A stretch of DNA of 64,000 nucleotides from Gaiellasilicea sp963791905 (GTDB lineage Bacteria > Actinomycetota > Thermoleophilia > Gaiellales > Gaiellaceae), in NCBI GenBank assembly GCA_963791905.1, contig CAWBTX010000006.1, positions 310,001 to 374,000 on the forward strand, read 5' to 3'. This document shows positions 1 to 8,875 of this stretch, piece after piece. A model generated the notes under the pieces. It made no database searches, had not been told where the DNA came from, and saw only the letters and a program-made list of their open reading frames with translations. Both the position numbers and the translations under genes were made by a program. Within the stretch, counting starts at the first letter, position 1; the number at the start of each line of letters is the position of its first letter.

Positions 1-145
1 CCGGCGCCGGACAGTTGAACGGGTCGGTGCGGACACAGAACCAGCCGCTGTAGTCGGCGTCGCCGTCGTCCTCCCAGAGCTCCTCGTCCTCTGTGAGGCG
101 CTCCTCCTCGAGGGTGACGCTCCCGAGCTCCGGCCGCAGTTCCAC
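1..145 (-). CDS. small acidic hypothetical protein, N-terminal part only
   Basis: An open frame runs from a GTG at 145 leftwards off the edge of the window. The visible 48 residues start VELRPELGSVTLEEERL, are strongly acidic in the middle (EDEELWEDDGDADYSGW) and end with a Cys-containing stretch (WFCVRTDPFNCPAP) that could be the start of a zinc-binding knuckle. I do not recognise the family. The start is the only good one in the frame, but no strong ribosome site precedes it. About 120 bases without a gene separate it from the HtrA stop. Being cut by the window edge, its full length is unknown. Confidence 0.5.
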   Translation of the reverse strand, partial: MELRPELGSVTLEEERLTEDEELWEDDGDADYSGWFCVRTDPFNCPAP

Positions 146-268
146 CGGGGAAGCCTAGCGACCGAGTCCTCGCCCGCCGGCGAGCGACGAAACCCGGCGC
201 CCGCGGGGGATGTGGGACGGCCGGGTCTCGTGCTACCTCCGGGCTGCGCCGGAGGATCGTTTCGGCGG

Positions 269-1471
269 CTAGCCGGAGGGGTTGACGGGCTGCCGCCCGA
301 GCTCGATCGAGATGGTCTGGCGCTTCGTGTCGCGGAAGGTGTCGAGCTTCACGGTCTCGCCCGGCTTGTGGGTCGAGAGCCGCTCGCGGAGGTCCTCGAG
401 CGAAGCGACCCGATGGCCGTCGATCGCAACGATGACGTCGCCGCCGAGCCGGTAGCTCTGACCCTCCACGATCACGTCGCTCGTGCCGCCGCGCAGGCCG
501 GCGCGGGACGCCGGCGAGTTCGCGCCGACACGCTCGACCAGCACGCCCGAGTCGACCGGCAGGCGGAACTGTCGCGCCAACTCCGCGTCGATGGAGGTGC
601 CGCCGATGCCGATGAACGCGCGGTCGACCTTGCCCTTGTCGATCAGCTGGGCGACGACGTTCGTGACCGTGTTCGAGGGCACCGCGAAGCCGATCCCGAC
701 ATTGCCGCTCGAGCCCGCGGCCGGCGCGATCTGCGAGTTGACGCCGATCACCTCGCCGCGGTCGTTCAGCAGCGGGCCGCCCGAGTTGCCGGAGTTGATG
801 GCGGCGTCGGTCTGGATCACGTGGTCGATCGGGTAGCCGTTCGGAGCGGTGATCGTCCGCTCCTGGACGGCGCTGACGATGCCGGCGCTCGCGCTGCGCG
901 CGAGGCCGAAGGGATTGCCGATCGCGACCACCGTGTCGCCGACGCGGACTTCGTCCGAGTCGCCGAATCCGAGCGGCGTCAGGCCGCGCGAGCTCGCCTC
1001 GACGCGGAGCACGGCGATGTCCGTGGAGGGGTCGCTGCCGACGAGCTTCGCCGTGAGCGTGTCCTGGTTCGAGAAGCTGACCTCGATCTGGTCGGCCCCC
1101 TCGATGACGTGGTAGTTCGTGACGATGTGGCCCGCCTTGTCGATCACGAAACCCGAGCCCAGCGCCTGCTGGACCGGCGCAGGACGGTTCTGCGTCGAGG
1201 GGAGTGCCGTGACGTCGTCGGGCTGCGCGGCCGTGGACGTGATCTGGACGACGCCCGGCGCGGCCCGGTCGTAGATCTCGGCCACTGTCAGCGACGACCG
1301 GACTGCCGCGGGTCTCGAGTCGGGCGGGGCCTGCTGGAAGACAGTTGTCGTCTCGCCGCCGCCGAGCCCGCCGGTCAGCGCAGCGCCGCCGAGGGCGACC
1401 GCACCGCCGAGGACGGCGATGCCGGCGACTGCCGCGGCACGCGAAAGTTGGGCTGAGCGGCTCACGCGCAC
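269..1471 (-). CDS. htrA: HtrA/DegP-like serine protease with PDZ domain
   Basis: This is a membrane-anchored periplasmic or extracytoplasmic protease of the trypsin-like HtrA family (S1C), which degrades or refolds damaged exported proteins. A hydrophobic segment at about residues 11-38 is a signal anchor, followed by a low-complexity linker. The protease domain covers about 65-270 with the triad His121 (TNYHVIEG), Asp151 (DPSTDIAVL) and Ser230 (GNSGGPLLN). A single C-terminal PDZ domain follows at about 285-390, starting at FIGIGG. The 400-residue length is normal for actinobacterial HtrA proteins. GTG at 1471 is used; GTG at 1465 is an alternative. It lies 68 bp downstream of a same-strand membrane protein and could be its own unit, as an inverted repeat lies in the gap. 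Confidence 0.93.
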   Translation of the reverse strand: MRVSRSAQLSRAAAVAGIAVLGGAVALGGAALTGGLGGGETTTVFQQAPPDSRPAAVRSSLTVAEIYDRAAPGVVQITSTAAQPDDVTALPSTQNRPAPVQQALGSGFVIDKAGHIVTNYHVIEGADQIEVSFSNQDTLTAKLVGSDPSTDIAVLRVEASSRGLTPLGFGDSDEVRVGDTVVAIGNPFGLARSASAGIVSAVQERTITAPNGYPIDHVIQTDAAINSGNSGGPLLNDRGEVIGVNSQIAPAAGSSGNVGIGFAVPSNTVTNVVAQLIDKGKVDRAFIGIGGTSIDAELARQFRLPVDSGVLVERVGANSPASRAGLRGGTSDVIVEGQSYRLGGDVIVAIDGHRVASLEDLRERLSTHKPGETVKLDTFRDTKRQTISIELGRQPVNPSG

Positions 1472-1487
1472 GTTGTAGCCCGTCTGT

Positions 1488-1515
1488 CTTAACGAACTCT
1501 GAGCCGGACGTTAAG
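1488..1515. promoter_or_regulatory. inverted repeat between membrane protein gene and htrA
   Basis: A perfect 7-bp inverted repeat, CTTAACG and CGTTAAG, is separated by 14 bp. It sits 17 bp upstream of the htrA start and 25 bp past the stop of the upstream gene. It could be an operator for a stress regulator of htrA or a weak hairpin. No T-run follows, so a terminator is less likely. Confidence 0.3.
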
Positions 1516-1539
1516 CGTGCATTGCGCGGAGGAGGCGTC

Positions 1540-2208
1540 TCAGCCCGCCGTCTGCGCCGGTTCGAGCCCTCCCGGAGCCGCCGGAAGGACGACTCCGCGC
1601 GCGTCGCGTGCGCGCGCACGCTCGATCAGCACGGCAGCGGCGGCGAAGCATGCGAGCCCGATCGGGCCGATCGGGGGTGGGTGGATCGCGAAGAGCGCGG
1701 CGAAGCCGATCAGGATCGTCGTGGGCCAGCCGGCGCCGGCGCGGCGGAAGGCGACGGCGGCAGCCACCATCGCGACGACCCAGCCGAAAAAGCCGAGCAC
1801 GAGCGCTATCGACACGGGATCGCCGAGAATCGCGTTCTCGTTGTAATGCTGGATCGCGTCGGCAACCGCGGCCTGCTCGGCGGCGGGGAGCCCGTTGGCG
1901 TAGTCGACGAGGATCCCCGTCCCCAGGCCGACGGTCACTTCGTACGCCGTGTAGAAGACGAGAAAGAAGACGAGCGCGATGCGGCTGAGCGTCGCCGCGC
2001 GGCTCTCGAGGCCCCTCAGGAGCAGAAAAGCCGCGATCCCGAGCAGCGGCGTGAAGAGCAGCAACGTCGTGTGCACGAACAGCCAGGCGCCGACGTCGTG
2101 GCGAAGATCCTCGTAGATCTCCGTGCCGCCGGCGGGATGCCACCAGAGGGCGACCGCGAGCGCGAGCGGCGTCGCGACCAGGAAGATCCTGCGTAGTCCG
2201 GTGCTCAT
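1540..2208 (-). CDS. polytopic membrane protein, unknown function
   Basis: This 222-residue protein has about five or six hydrophobic helices: near residues 8-24 (LVATPLALAVALWW), 40-66, 76-98, 117-140, and a hydrophobic C-terminal stretch at about 148-190. A soluble loop NGLPAAEQAAVADAIQHYNEN follows the third helix. I do not recognise a characterised family. Its ATG overlaps the stop of the upstream alpha/beta hydrolase gene as ATGA, so the two are probably translationally coupled. By position it belongs to the MMPL-hydrolase run, which suggests a membrane lipid or envelope role, but that is inference. Confidence 0.8.
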   Translation of the reverse strand: MSTGLRRIFLVATPLALAVALWWHPAGGTEIYEDLRHDVGAWLFVHTTLLLFTPLLGIAAFLLLRGLESRAATLSRIALVFFLVFYTAYEVTVGLGTGILVDYANGLPAAEQAAVADAIQHYNENAILGDPVSIALVLGFFGWVVAMVAAAVAFRRAGAGWPTTILIGFAALFAIHPPPIGPIGLACFAAAAVLIERARARDARGVVLPAAPGGLEPAQTAG

Positions 2209-3509
2209 GGAGCTCTCCTTCCGGCGGGGTTCGGTTGCAGCGCGCGGTCGAGGAAGCCGACGATTCGCCGCTCGTACTCCTCGGGCTGCGTCGTGATCCC
2301 GGCGATGTGCTGGCCGCCCGGGACCTCCCAGATCTGCTTCGGCTCGCGGGCCTCGGCGTAGAAGCCGCGGTTCGGCTTCGTCTCCGTGCCGCCCTGCCCG
2401 TTCTCGCCGTAGACGAAGAAGACGGCCGTCGGAGCGATCTTGGGGACCTCGCCCTTCAGGCTCGGCGGCGGCAGGTCGTTCGTGAAGAGCGCCGTCGCCA
2501 GCGTGATGCTGCCGTTCGTCGGGACCTCGCCCAACCTCATCCCGTTGGCGACTTCGTCACGGATCGACTGCCCGCTCGCGCCCTCGGTGACGATTGCCTT
2601 GAACGCGTCGGAGGCGGCCGCGGCACGGATGAGCATCTCGCCCCCGACCGAAAGGCCGATGCCGCCGAGTCGCGCGGGGTCGACGTCGGGGCGGCTGCGG
2701 AGATAGTCGGCCGCGGCGTGCAGATCCCGCTCGCCGTGCCAGCCGAAGGTGTTCGGATCGCCCTCGCTCACGCCCTCGCCGCGACGGTCGAAGAGCAGCA
2801 CGCCGTAGCCGTGACGGACGAGCATGCGGGTGTGCTTCTGCGGCCCGGAGCGCCCGGGGAAGGCAATGACGGTGGCGCCGTTCTTCGACGGCACGAACCA
2901 GCCCTGCAGCCGCAGCCCGTCGCTCGTCGTGAAGGCGACCTCCTCGTGCGCTGCGCCGAGGTTCGGAGCCGGCACCTCGGCCCGCGCGGTATGCGTGACG
3001 ACATAGGCAATGGCGGTCGGGAACAGCAGCTGCGTCACGAGTACGAGCGCGCCGAGGGTGATCGCGGCACGTCGGAGATAGCGGCGCCGACGGCTGTCGT
3101 CGGTGCGCCGCGAGCGCCAGAGCGTCACGACCCCGATGACGAGCAGCGCCAGGCCGGCGAGGATCGCCGCGATCCCGGTGAAGTCGTCGCCGGTCAGCCC
3201 GCCGTTGAAGCCGTAATACGCGGCCTCGGTGCCGCTGAGGACGCCGAAGAAGCCGGCGAGCAGCGCCAGCGTCGCGCGCAGCCCCGGGCGGGCACGGCGG
3301 TACGCAGCCGCGGCACCCATTAGGAGGGCCACCGGCACCAGGCCGCTGACGAGGTGGTCGGCGGCCGACGTGCCGGGCTCGGGCTGGAGGAAGCTGTCGT
3401 CGACGACGTGAAGTGCGATCACTCCGAGCGCCACCCGTACGACGACAGCTTCGGTCCAGACACGCGAGCGGGCGGTCTCCCGCGGAGCGGCCGTTGCGGC
3501 AACGCTCAT
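2205..3509 (-). CDS. membrane protein with C-terminal alpha/beta hydrolase domain
   Basis: The N-terminal third holds about five transmembrane helices (for example VALGVIALHVV, LVPVALLMGAAAAY, FTGIAAILAGLALLVIGVV). The remaining roughly 270 residues are a serine hydrolase domain with a nucleophile elbow GIGLSVGGE, a preceding GRSGPQKHT/FDRRGEGVSEG stretch typical of this fold, and a likely catalytic His in GGQHIAGI. The substrate is unknown; esterase or peptidase activity at the membrane is plausible. I chose ATG at 3509 because it overlaps the stop of the MMPL gene as ATGA. The frame is open further upstream to 3596, but that part reads like shadow coding. The downstream membrane protein is coupled in the same way. 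Confidence 0.85.
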   Translation of the reverse strand: MSVAATAAPRETARSRVWTEAVVVRVALGVIALHVVDDSFLQPEPGTSAADHLVSGLVPVALLMGAAAAYRRARPGLRATLALLAGFFGVLSGTEAAYYGFNGGLTGDDFTGIAAILAGLALLVIGVVTLWRSRRTDDSRRRRYLRRAAITLGALVLVTQLLFPTAIAYVVTHTARAEVPAPNLGAAHEEVAFTTSDGLRLQGWFVPSKNGATVIAFPGRSGPQKHTRMLVRHGYGVLLFDRRGEGVSEGDPNTFGWHGERDLHAAADYLRSRPDVDPARLGGIGLSVGGEMLIRAAAASDAFKAIVTEGASGQSIRDEVANGMRLGEVPTNGSITLATALFTNDLPPPSLKGEVPKIAPTAVFFVYGENGQGGTETKPNRGFYAEAREPKQIWEVPGGQHIAGITTQPEEYERRIVGFLDRALQPNPAGRRAP

Positions 3510-5842
3510 GACGTCGGCGTCGGCACCGTGGCAGGAGGTGCCTCGACCTTCCCAACCTCGCCGCCGTGCTCGAGGTGGGGCAGCCACTCGAGCCACTTCG
3601 GCAGGTACCAGTTCCAGTCGCCGAGCAAGGCCATCGACGCGGGCAGGAGCACGGCGCGCACGATGGTGGCGTCGATCAGGATCGCGGCCGCCAGCCCGAC
3701 GCCGATCTGCTTGAACATCATGAACGAGAGCACGGCGAAGATGGAGAAGACGCAGACCATCACGAGCGCTGCGCTCGTGATCACGCCGGCGGTCGACCTG
3801 ATTCCGTGGGAGATGGCCGCGTCGGTGCTCTCGCCCCGGTCATAGAACTCCCGGATCCGGCTCAGGATGAAGACGTGGTAGTCCATCGAGAGCCCGAACA
3901 GGATCACGAAGAGGAAGATGGGGAGGAACGGGACGATGCCGCCCGTCACCTCGAAGCCGAGCAGCTGCTTCCCCCAGCCGTGCTGGAAGACGAGCACGAG
4001 CACGCCGTAGGCCGCCGCGACCGAGAGCAGGTTGAGCACGATCGCCTTGACCGCGATCACCAGCGAGCGGAAAGCGAAGAGCAGGAGCAGGAATGCGAAG
4101 GCGAGCACGAACGCGAACACGAACGGGGCGACCGACTTCATCTCGTCGTTGAAGTCCTTCGACTCGGCGGCGAACCCGCCGACGGCAACCTCGGCGCCGG
4201 GGACGGAGCCCACCGTCGCCGGAACCACGTCGTCGCGTAGTGCCGCGAGCGCGGCGTTGGACGGTCCATCGTTTCCCTTGCCCTCGATCGGGATCGCGAC
4301 GTTCGCGATCGTGCCGTCCTTGCTGACGTCGACGATGACCGGCTCGTGCATCAGACCCGTCGCCACGGCCTGCCGCCTGAGCTGCCCGATCGCCTCCGTC
4401 AGTTCAGCCGAGCCGACGTCGGCTGCCTTCACGACGACATTTGCGGGGATCTCGGTGCCCGGGAACGCGGCCTGGAGACGGTTGTAGGTCTGCAGCACGT
4501 CGAGCGACTGCGGATAGGTGTCGATCCCCGGCTCGGCGGTGTGGAGCGTCAACGCGGGGGCTGCGATCGCCAGCAGGAGCCCGCCCGAGAGCACGACGGA
4601 CAGCAGCGGCCTCCGCAGCACGCGATCGACGATCGCGCCCCAGATCCGACCCTCGCCGTCGTCGCGGCGGAGCCGATGGACGAACGGGACGCGGGCGCGG
4701 TCGACGTTGTCACCGAGCTTGGACAAGATCGCCGGCAGGACGGTCAGCGACCCGACCACCGCGACGGCGACGACGATCATCGTCGCCACGCCGAAGGCCG
4801 CGAAGCCCTCCCCGGCGAAGAGCATCCCCGCCATCGCGATGATCACCGTCGCGCCGGAGACGAGCACAGCCCGGCCGGAGGTGGCTGCGGCTGCTTCCAG
4901 CGCCGCCTCCTCGCTTCGCCCTGCCGCTCGCTCCTCGCGTTCGCGCTTCAAGTAGAACATCGAGTAGTCGACCCCGACGGCGAGTCCGATCAGGAGCACC
5001 AGCGCGTACAGGGACTCGTCGCTCGGCCAGATCTGGCTCGGCAGCGCCCACAAACCGAACGTGGCCAGCACCGCCGTGAGCGCCAGCAGCAGCGGGATCC
5101 CCGCCGCGACCAGGGCGCCGAAGACGACGAGCAGGATGATCAGCGTCACGGGAACCGAATAGAGCCCCGCCTTCCCGAGGTCGCTCATGAACGATGCCTC
5201 GAGCTCCTTGTCGGAGCTGGCGTCGCCGAACTCGCCGATGAACAGACCTGGATGGGCTTTCTGCTCTGCCGCGACGGCCGCGAGGATCGGATCGATCTGG
5301 TCGACAGCGAGATCGGCGTCGCCGCGAATCTGGAAGTCGACCAGCGCCGAGTGCCCGTCCGGCGAGATCTGACCCGCGTTCTCCGCGACGAGGGGCGAGC
5401 GGATGTTGACGACTGCGTCCTGCAGGATCAGGGCGTCCACGACGCCGCGGATCGCTGCATCGAATTCGGGCGCGGTCGTCTGCAGCGAGTCGCTCTGGAT
5501 CAGGATGGTCTCGCCCGCGGGCTGCGGGAACCCCTCCTCGAGAATCGTTGCCGCCCGCCCGGACTCGCCCGGGCCGGAGGCGTCGGTCGCCTGCTTCGCT
5601 CCGATCACGAAGCTGCCGATCGCGAACGACGCGAAGACGAACGCCAGCCAGCCGAAGATCGCGATCTTCCGGTGGCGCGCGCTCCAGCGGCCCATGCGGG
5701 CGGCGAGGTTGAGCGTGGGTCTCGGTGCGGCAGTCTCGTCGTGCCGGGTCGGTTCCTCCGGATCGTTCTGGATCACTCGCGTCTTCATCGCTCGCTCCTC
5801 GACCGTGGGGACCTCGTCCACGCTCGCAGGGTGAACGGCCAC
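3506..5842 (-). CDS. MMPL-family RND transporter
   Basis: This 778-residue protein is a proton-driven MMPL/YdfJ-type exporter of the actinobacterial membrane, a family that moves lipids, lipoglycans or hydrophobic drugs. It shows the usual duplicated layout: TM1 (IAIFGWLAFVFASFAIGSFV), an extracytoplasmic loop, a cluster of five helices containing VGVDYSMFYLKREREE, a second TM and loop, then a second cluster with the paired motif GLSMDYHVFILSRIREF. The two GxxxDY motifs carry the charged residues of the proton relay. A start at ATG 5842 is listed; an in-frame ATG 18 codons later (MKTRVIQ) is equally possible. It lies 63 bp downstream of a two-component system and is coupled to a membrane hydrolase, so control by that system is likely. 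Confidence 0.93.
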   Translation of the reverse strand: MAVHPASVDEVPTVEERAMKTRVIQNDPEEPTRHDETAAPRPTLNLAARMGRWSARHRKIAIFGWLAFVFASFAIGSFVIGAKQATDASGPGESGRAATILEEGFPQPAGETILIQSDSLQTTAPEFDAAIRGVVDALILQDAVVNIRSPLVAENAGQISPDGHSALVDFQIRGDADLAVDQIDPILAAVAAEQKAHPGLFIGEFGDASSDKELEASFMSDLGKAGLYSVPVTLIILLVVFGALVAAGIPLLLALTAVLATFGLWALPSQIWPSDESLYALVLLIGLAVGVDYSMFYLKREREERAAGRSEEAALEAAAATSGRAVLVSGATVIIAMAGMLFAGEGFAAFGVATMIVVAVAVVGSLTVLPAILSKLGDNVDRARVPFVHRLRRDDGEGRIWGAIVDRVLRRPLLSVVLSGGLLLAIAAPALTLHTAEPGIDTYPQSLDVLQTYNRLQAAFPGTEIPANVVVKAADVGSAELTEAIGQLRRQAVATGLMHEPVIVDVSKDGTIANVAIPIEGKGNDGPSNAALAALRDDVVPATVGSVPGAEVAVGGFAAESKDFNDEMKSVAPFVFAFVLAFAFLLLLFAFRSLVIAVKAIVLNLLSVAAAYGVLVLVFQHGWGKQLLGFEVTGGIVPFLPIFLFVILFGLSMDYHVFILSRIREFYDRGESTDAAISHGIRSTAGVITSAALVMVCVFSIFAVLSFMMFKQIGVGLAAAILIDATIVRAVLLPASMALLGDWNWYLPKWLEWLPHLEHGGEVGKVEAPPATVPTPTS

Positions 5843-5905
5843 GCGGAAGGCGGGAGACTTGCCGCTTCGGGGGGCGGGTTTCTGGTGTCTTCCGGCGGCT
5901 GCGCC

Positions 5906-6550
5906 TCAGGAGCGCAGGTAGAGCAGCACCGCCAGGACACGCCGGGAATCGCTCCCGCTGGAGGGCAGACCGAGCTTGCCGAAGATGCTCGAGACGTACT
6001 TCTCGACCGCGCGCAGCGTGATCACGAGCTTGTCGGCGATGCCCTGGTTCGAGCGGCCCTCGGCCATCAGTTCGAGCACTTCGCGCTCCCGAGGCGTCAA
6101 CTCGGCGAGCGGATCGTCGCTTCGCCGCTTCGAGAGCAGCGTCGAGACGATGATCGGGTCGATTGCCGAGCCGCCGTTGGCAACGCGACGGACCGCGCCG
6201 ACGAAGTCCTGGACGTCGGTGATGCGGTCCTTGAGCAGGTAGCCCGCGCCGTCCGCGGAATCGGCGAGCAGCTGCATCGCCAGTCCCAGCTCGACGTACT
6301 GCGAGAGCACGAGCACGCCGACGTCCGGGTTGTCCGCGCGGATCGCCAGCGCCGCCCGCATGCCCTCGTCGTTGTGCGTCGGCGGGAGCCGGATATCGAC
6401 GATCGCCACGTCGGGTGAATGGCTGCGAACCTTCAGCAGCAGATCGTCGGCGGTTCCCGCGCTCCCGACCACGTCGAGCCCGTTCTCGGACAGCAAGCGC
6501 TCGAGTCCCTCGCGCAGGAGGACGCTGTCCTCGGCGATCACGACGCGCAT
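5906..6550 (-). CDS. NarL/LuxR-family response regulator
   Basis: The 214-residue protein has an N-terminal receiver domain with the acidic pocket VVIAEDSVLL, phosphoacceptor Asp52 (IVDIRLPP) and conserved Lys in YLLKDRI. A C-terminal LuxR helix-turn-helix (LTPREREVLELMAEGRSNQG, then AVEKYVSSIFGKLGL) follows. It is phosphorylated by the histidine kinase encoded immediately upstream, with which it overlaps by 13 bp, and binds DNA as a dimer. The downstream MMPL exporter operon is the obvious candidate target, as inferred from position. Confidence 0.95.
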   Translation of the reverse strand: MRVVIAEDSVLLREGLERLLSENGLDVVGSAGTADDLLLKVRSHSPDVAIVDIRLPPTHNDEGMRAALAIRADNPDVGVLVLSQYVELGLAMQLLADSADGAGYLLKDRITDVQDFVGAVRRVANGGSAIDPIIVSTLLSKRRSDDPLAELTPREREVLELMAEGRSNQGIADKLVITLRAVEKYVSSIFGKLGLPSSGSDSRRVLAVLLYLRS

Positions 6551-8268
6551 GGAATCTCCGCCCGCAGCCGCGTGCCTCGACCCTCGGGGCTCCAGACCCG
6601 CAGCCGGCCCTCGAGCGCTTCGACGCGGTCGGCGAGACCGCGCAGGCCCGATCCGAGCTCGGTGTCGGCGCCGCCGACGCCGTCGTCGACGACCTCGATC
6701 ACCACCCGGCCCTCACTGCGGGACACGTCGACCGTGGCCGAGGTCGCATGCGCGTGCTTGCCGATGTTGGCGAGGCTCTCGGACACGAGGTAGAAGGCGG
6801 CCACCTCGAGGCGCTCCGGCAACCGGGAGCCAACGTCGACGTGCAGGCGCACCGGCACCGCGCCCCGCGCGGCGAGCTGCTCGAGGGCCACCTCCAGGCC
6901 GTGCCCGCTCACCACGGCCGGGTGCAGGCCGCGCGCGATGTCGCGCAGCTCCTCGAGCGACGTCGCGATCTCGCTCCTCGCCCGGCCGAGGCGCGTACTC
7001 GCTTCGAGATCATTCTGCAGGCCTCGTTCCATCAGGCCGAGCTCGAGCGAGAGGGCGATGAGCCGTTGCTGGGCGCCGTCATGCAGGTTGCGCTCCAGCC
7101 GTTTCCTCTCCGACTGACCGGCATCGACGATCCGGGCGCGCGAGCCCTTGAGCTCTTCGAGGCGAGCTCTCAGCTCGGCGTGCAGGCGAGCGTTCTCGAG
7201 TGCGATTCCCGCGGCCGCCGTGACCGCGTCGAGCAGCTCGGGCTCATCCTCGAGCGCCGGATCGTGGAGGAGCGCGGCCACGTGAGCTCCGTCGCGATCG
7301 ATCAGCGTGGTGGCTCTGCGGTCGTCCGGCGTCGGCAGCTCGACCGGTCGTCCGTCGAGATCGGAGTACGCCCCGAAGTCGGGCAGCCAGTACGCAAGTG
7401 TCAAAGACGGATCGCGGAGCGCGCGGGCGAGCGCGTCTCGGAGCTCGCGCGGCGGCGGATCGGTCCGCAGCTCGAGCAGGAGTGCGCCGACGGACGACCG
7501 GGCGAGCCGGTCGTGGAGGAGTCCGATCAGCAGCGCGATGGGTGCGAGCCCGAGCGCCGCGAACGTCGCCCAGCGAAGCTGGTGAGTCGCAGGCCCCTCG
7601 AAGACGAGCGACAGGAAGAGAGCCGCGATCATCAGCAATCCGAGGGCGAACGCTTCGACGAGCAGCGCGAGCGAGCGACGCAGCGGCCGACCCGTCCTGA
7701 CCCTGCGCACGACGAGGACGCCGACGCCGGCCAGGCAAAACGCGCTCACGGCCACGAGCTGGACGCGGACCGCCGCGAGACCAAGCTCCGGATCCGACGT
7801 CACCTCGAGCAGGTTGTGGGGGCCGAAGCCGCCGGACGCCATCCGGACCAGTTGCAGCGCGATCGCCGTCGCGTAGGCGACGCCGACGAGCGTCCGCTCG
7901 AACCGCCTCTCCAGCCTGCCGGTCGGGTACGCCAGGAAGACGTGCAGGAAGAGCACCGGCGGAACCAGGTCGAGCGCCTGCCCGACCGTGAACGTGACGT
8001 CGTTGGTCGTCCAGGAGAGGGTCACCAGGAAGTTGACGAACCCCGCCGCGATCATGAGCGGGCCAAACCGGCTCGCCGGCCTGCGCGACCACGCAACCAG
8101 TCCGCCCAGGATGTAGGAGACGGTGATCCAGTTGCCGAGGAACGCGATCACCATGGGCTCGCCGAGCTCGCCGCGCACCGCGTCGCTCGTCACCGCCAGG
8201 ACGAACGCGCAGGCGGCCGCCGCGGAACCTGCGAGCGCAATCGCCCAGAGCACGGCTGACTTGGGCAC
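6538..8268 (-). CDS. membrane sensor histidine kinase (HisKA_3 type)
   Basis: The 576-residue protein starts with about seven to eight transmembrane helices (first at VLWAIALAGSAAAACAFVLAV), a GAF-like region around AYSDLDGRPVELP, and a kinase module. The phosphoacceptor His lies in ERNLHDGAQQRL, and the HATPase domain shows the N-box ESLANIGKHAHA and the G-box EVVDDGVGG. It belongs to the NarX/LiaS-like subfamily that dimerises through HisKA_3. It overlaps the response regulator gene by 13 bp, which makes a cognate pair. The signal sensed is unknown; a many-helix input domain without a large outer loop suggests membrane-state sensing. Confidence 0.94.
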   Translation of the reverse strand: MPKSAVLWAIALAGSAAAACAFVLAVTSDAVRGELGEPMVIAFLGNWITVSYILGGLVAWSRRPASRFGPLMIAAGFVNFLVTLSWTTNDVTFTVGQALDLVPPVLFLHVFLAYPTGRLERRFERTLVGVAYATAIALQLVRMASGGFGPHNLLEVTSDPELGLAAVRVQLVAVSAFCLAGVGVLVVRRVRTGRPLRRSLALLVEAFALGLLMIAALFLSLVFEGPATHQLRWATFAALGLAPIALLIGLLHDRLARSSVGALLLELRTDPPPRELRDALARALRDPSLTLAYWLPDFGAYSDLDGRPVELPTPDDRRATTLIDRDGAHVAALLHDPALEDEPELLDAVTAAAGIALENARLHAELRARLEELKGSRARIVDAGQSERKRLERNLHDGAQQRLIALSLELGLMERGLQNDLEASTRLGRARSEIATSLEELRDIARGLHPAVVSGHGLEVALEQLAARGAVPVRLHVDVGSRLPERLEVAAFYLVSESLANIGKHAHATSATVDVSRSEGRVVIEVVDDGVGGADTELGSGLRGLADRVEALEGRLRVWSPEGRGTRLRAEIPCAS

Positions 8269-8457
8269 CCGAGGAAGATCGCCGGAGGCGACCGGAGCTG
8301 CTGGCAGCGTCGCTATCGTCGTCGCTCCTTCCGCAACCCGTGGTTGCGCCGAAGTAGACGAAACCTCCCAGGCGCGACCGCAATCGGGTCGGCGCGGGCA
8401 CGGATGAAAGGCAGCGCCTGCAACCGACGATACTCCTGCAGGCGTCCGAGTTCCACA

Positions 8458-8485
8458 TCCGGCGGCGCACGCTCACGCCGCCGGA
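8458..8485 (-). terminator. strong hairpin downstream of the small dimeric-barrel gene
   Basis: A perfect 10-bp stem (TCCGGCGGCG paired with CGCCGCCGGA) with an 8-nt loop begins 28 bp past the stop at 8514. It has no T-run, as is common for high-GC actinobacterial terminators. The rest of the 245-bp gap 8269-8513, upstream of the sensor kinase, shows no other recognisable element. Confidence 0.4.
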
Positions 8486-8513
8486 CTTCACAACCTTTGC
8501 GCTCGACCGAGGC

Positions 8514-8804
8514 TCAGCCGGTCGGTGCCATGCGCATCGCGACGTCGTACTTCGCCACCGCGGTGCGCCGACCCGGAGTGTCAGCCGCGGGCATTGCACT
8601 CAGGACCTCGTCCCCGCGCCGGTAGTCGTCCTCCGTCTCGAAGAACATGATCACCAGCGACTTCTCGGCCTCGGTGTCGTGGAGCACGACGATCTCGGTC
8701 GCGGGGATGTCGCCGGGTGCCTCTTGCTCGCGCATCCGCTCGTCCATCTCCGCCATCCGCTCTTTGCTGACGCCTTCGAACTTGACCACCCGTGCGAACG
8801 CCAT
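8514..8804 (-). CDS. small protein, possible dimeric alpha/beta-barrel fold
   Basis: This 96-residue protein has a beta-alpha-beta pattern (FARVVKFEGV, then ERMAEMDERMREQ, TEIVVLHDTE, SLVIMFFETEDDYRRGDEVL, then AVAKYDVAMRM). It resembles ferredoxin-like dimeric barrel proteins of the ABM/EthD kind, which bind or oxidise small molecules. No catalytic residue can be named. It is a single gene, 70 bp past the start-distal end of the LuxR regulator on the same strand, with a hairpin after it. The ATG at 8804 is preceded by a GGGAGGC-like ribosome site. Family assignment is by pattern only. Confidence 0.7.
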   Translation of the reverse strand: MAFARVVKFEGVSKERMAEMDERMREQEAPGDIPATEIVVLHDTEAEKSLVIMFFETEDDYRRGDEVLSAMPAADTPGRRTAVAKYDVAMRMAPTG

Positions 8805-8875
8805 GAGCGCCTCCCTGTCGATTCAGGCAACCCTACGCCGACGCCTACCAGCCTGTGAAGGGCGCGTCGGAGCGG

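Noticed and set aside
212..1456. Long plus-strand frame antisense to htrA (and many similar long Arg/Ala-rich frames elsewhere)
   Set aside because: High-GC DNA opens the opposite strand; the products are Arg/Asp/Gly-rich with no domain, and the minus strand encodes a clear protease.
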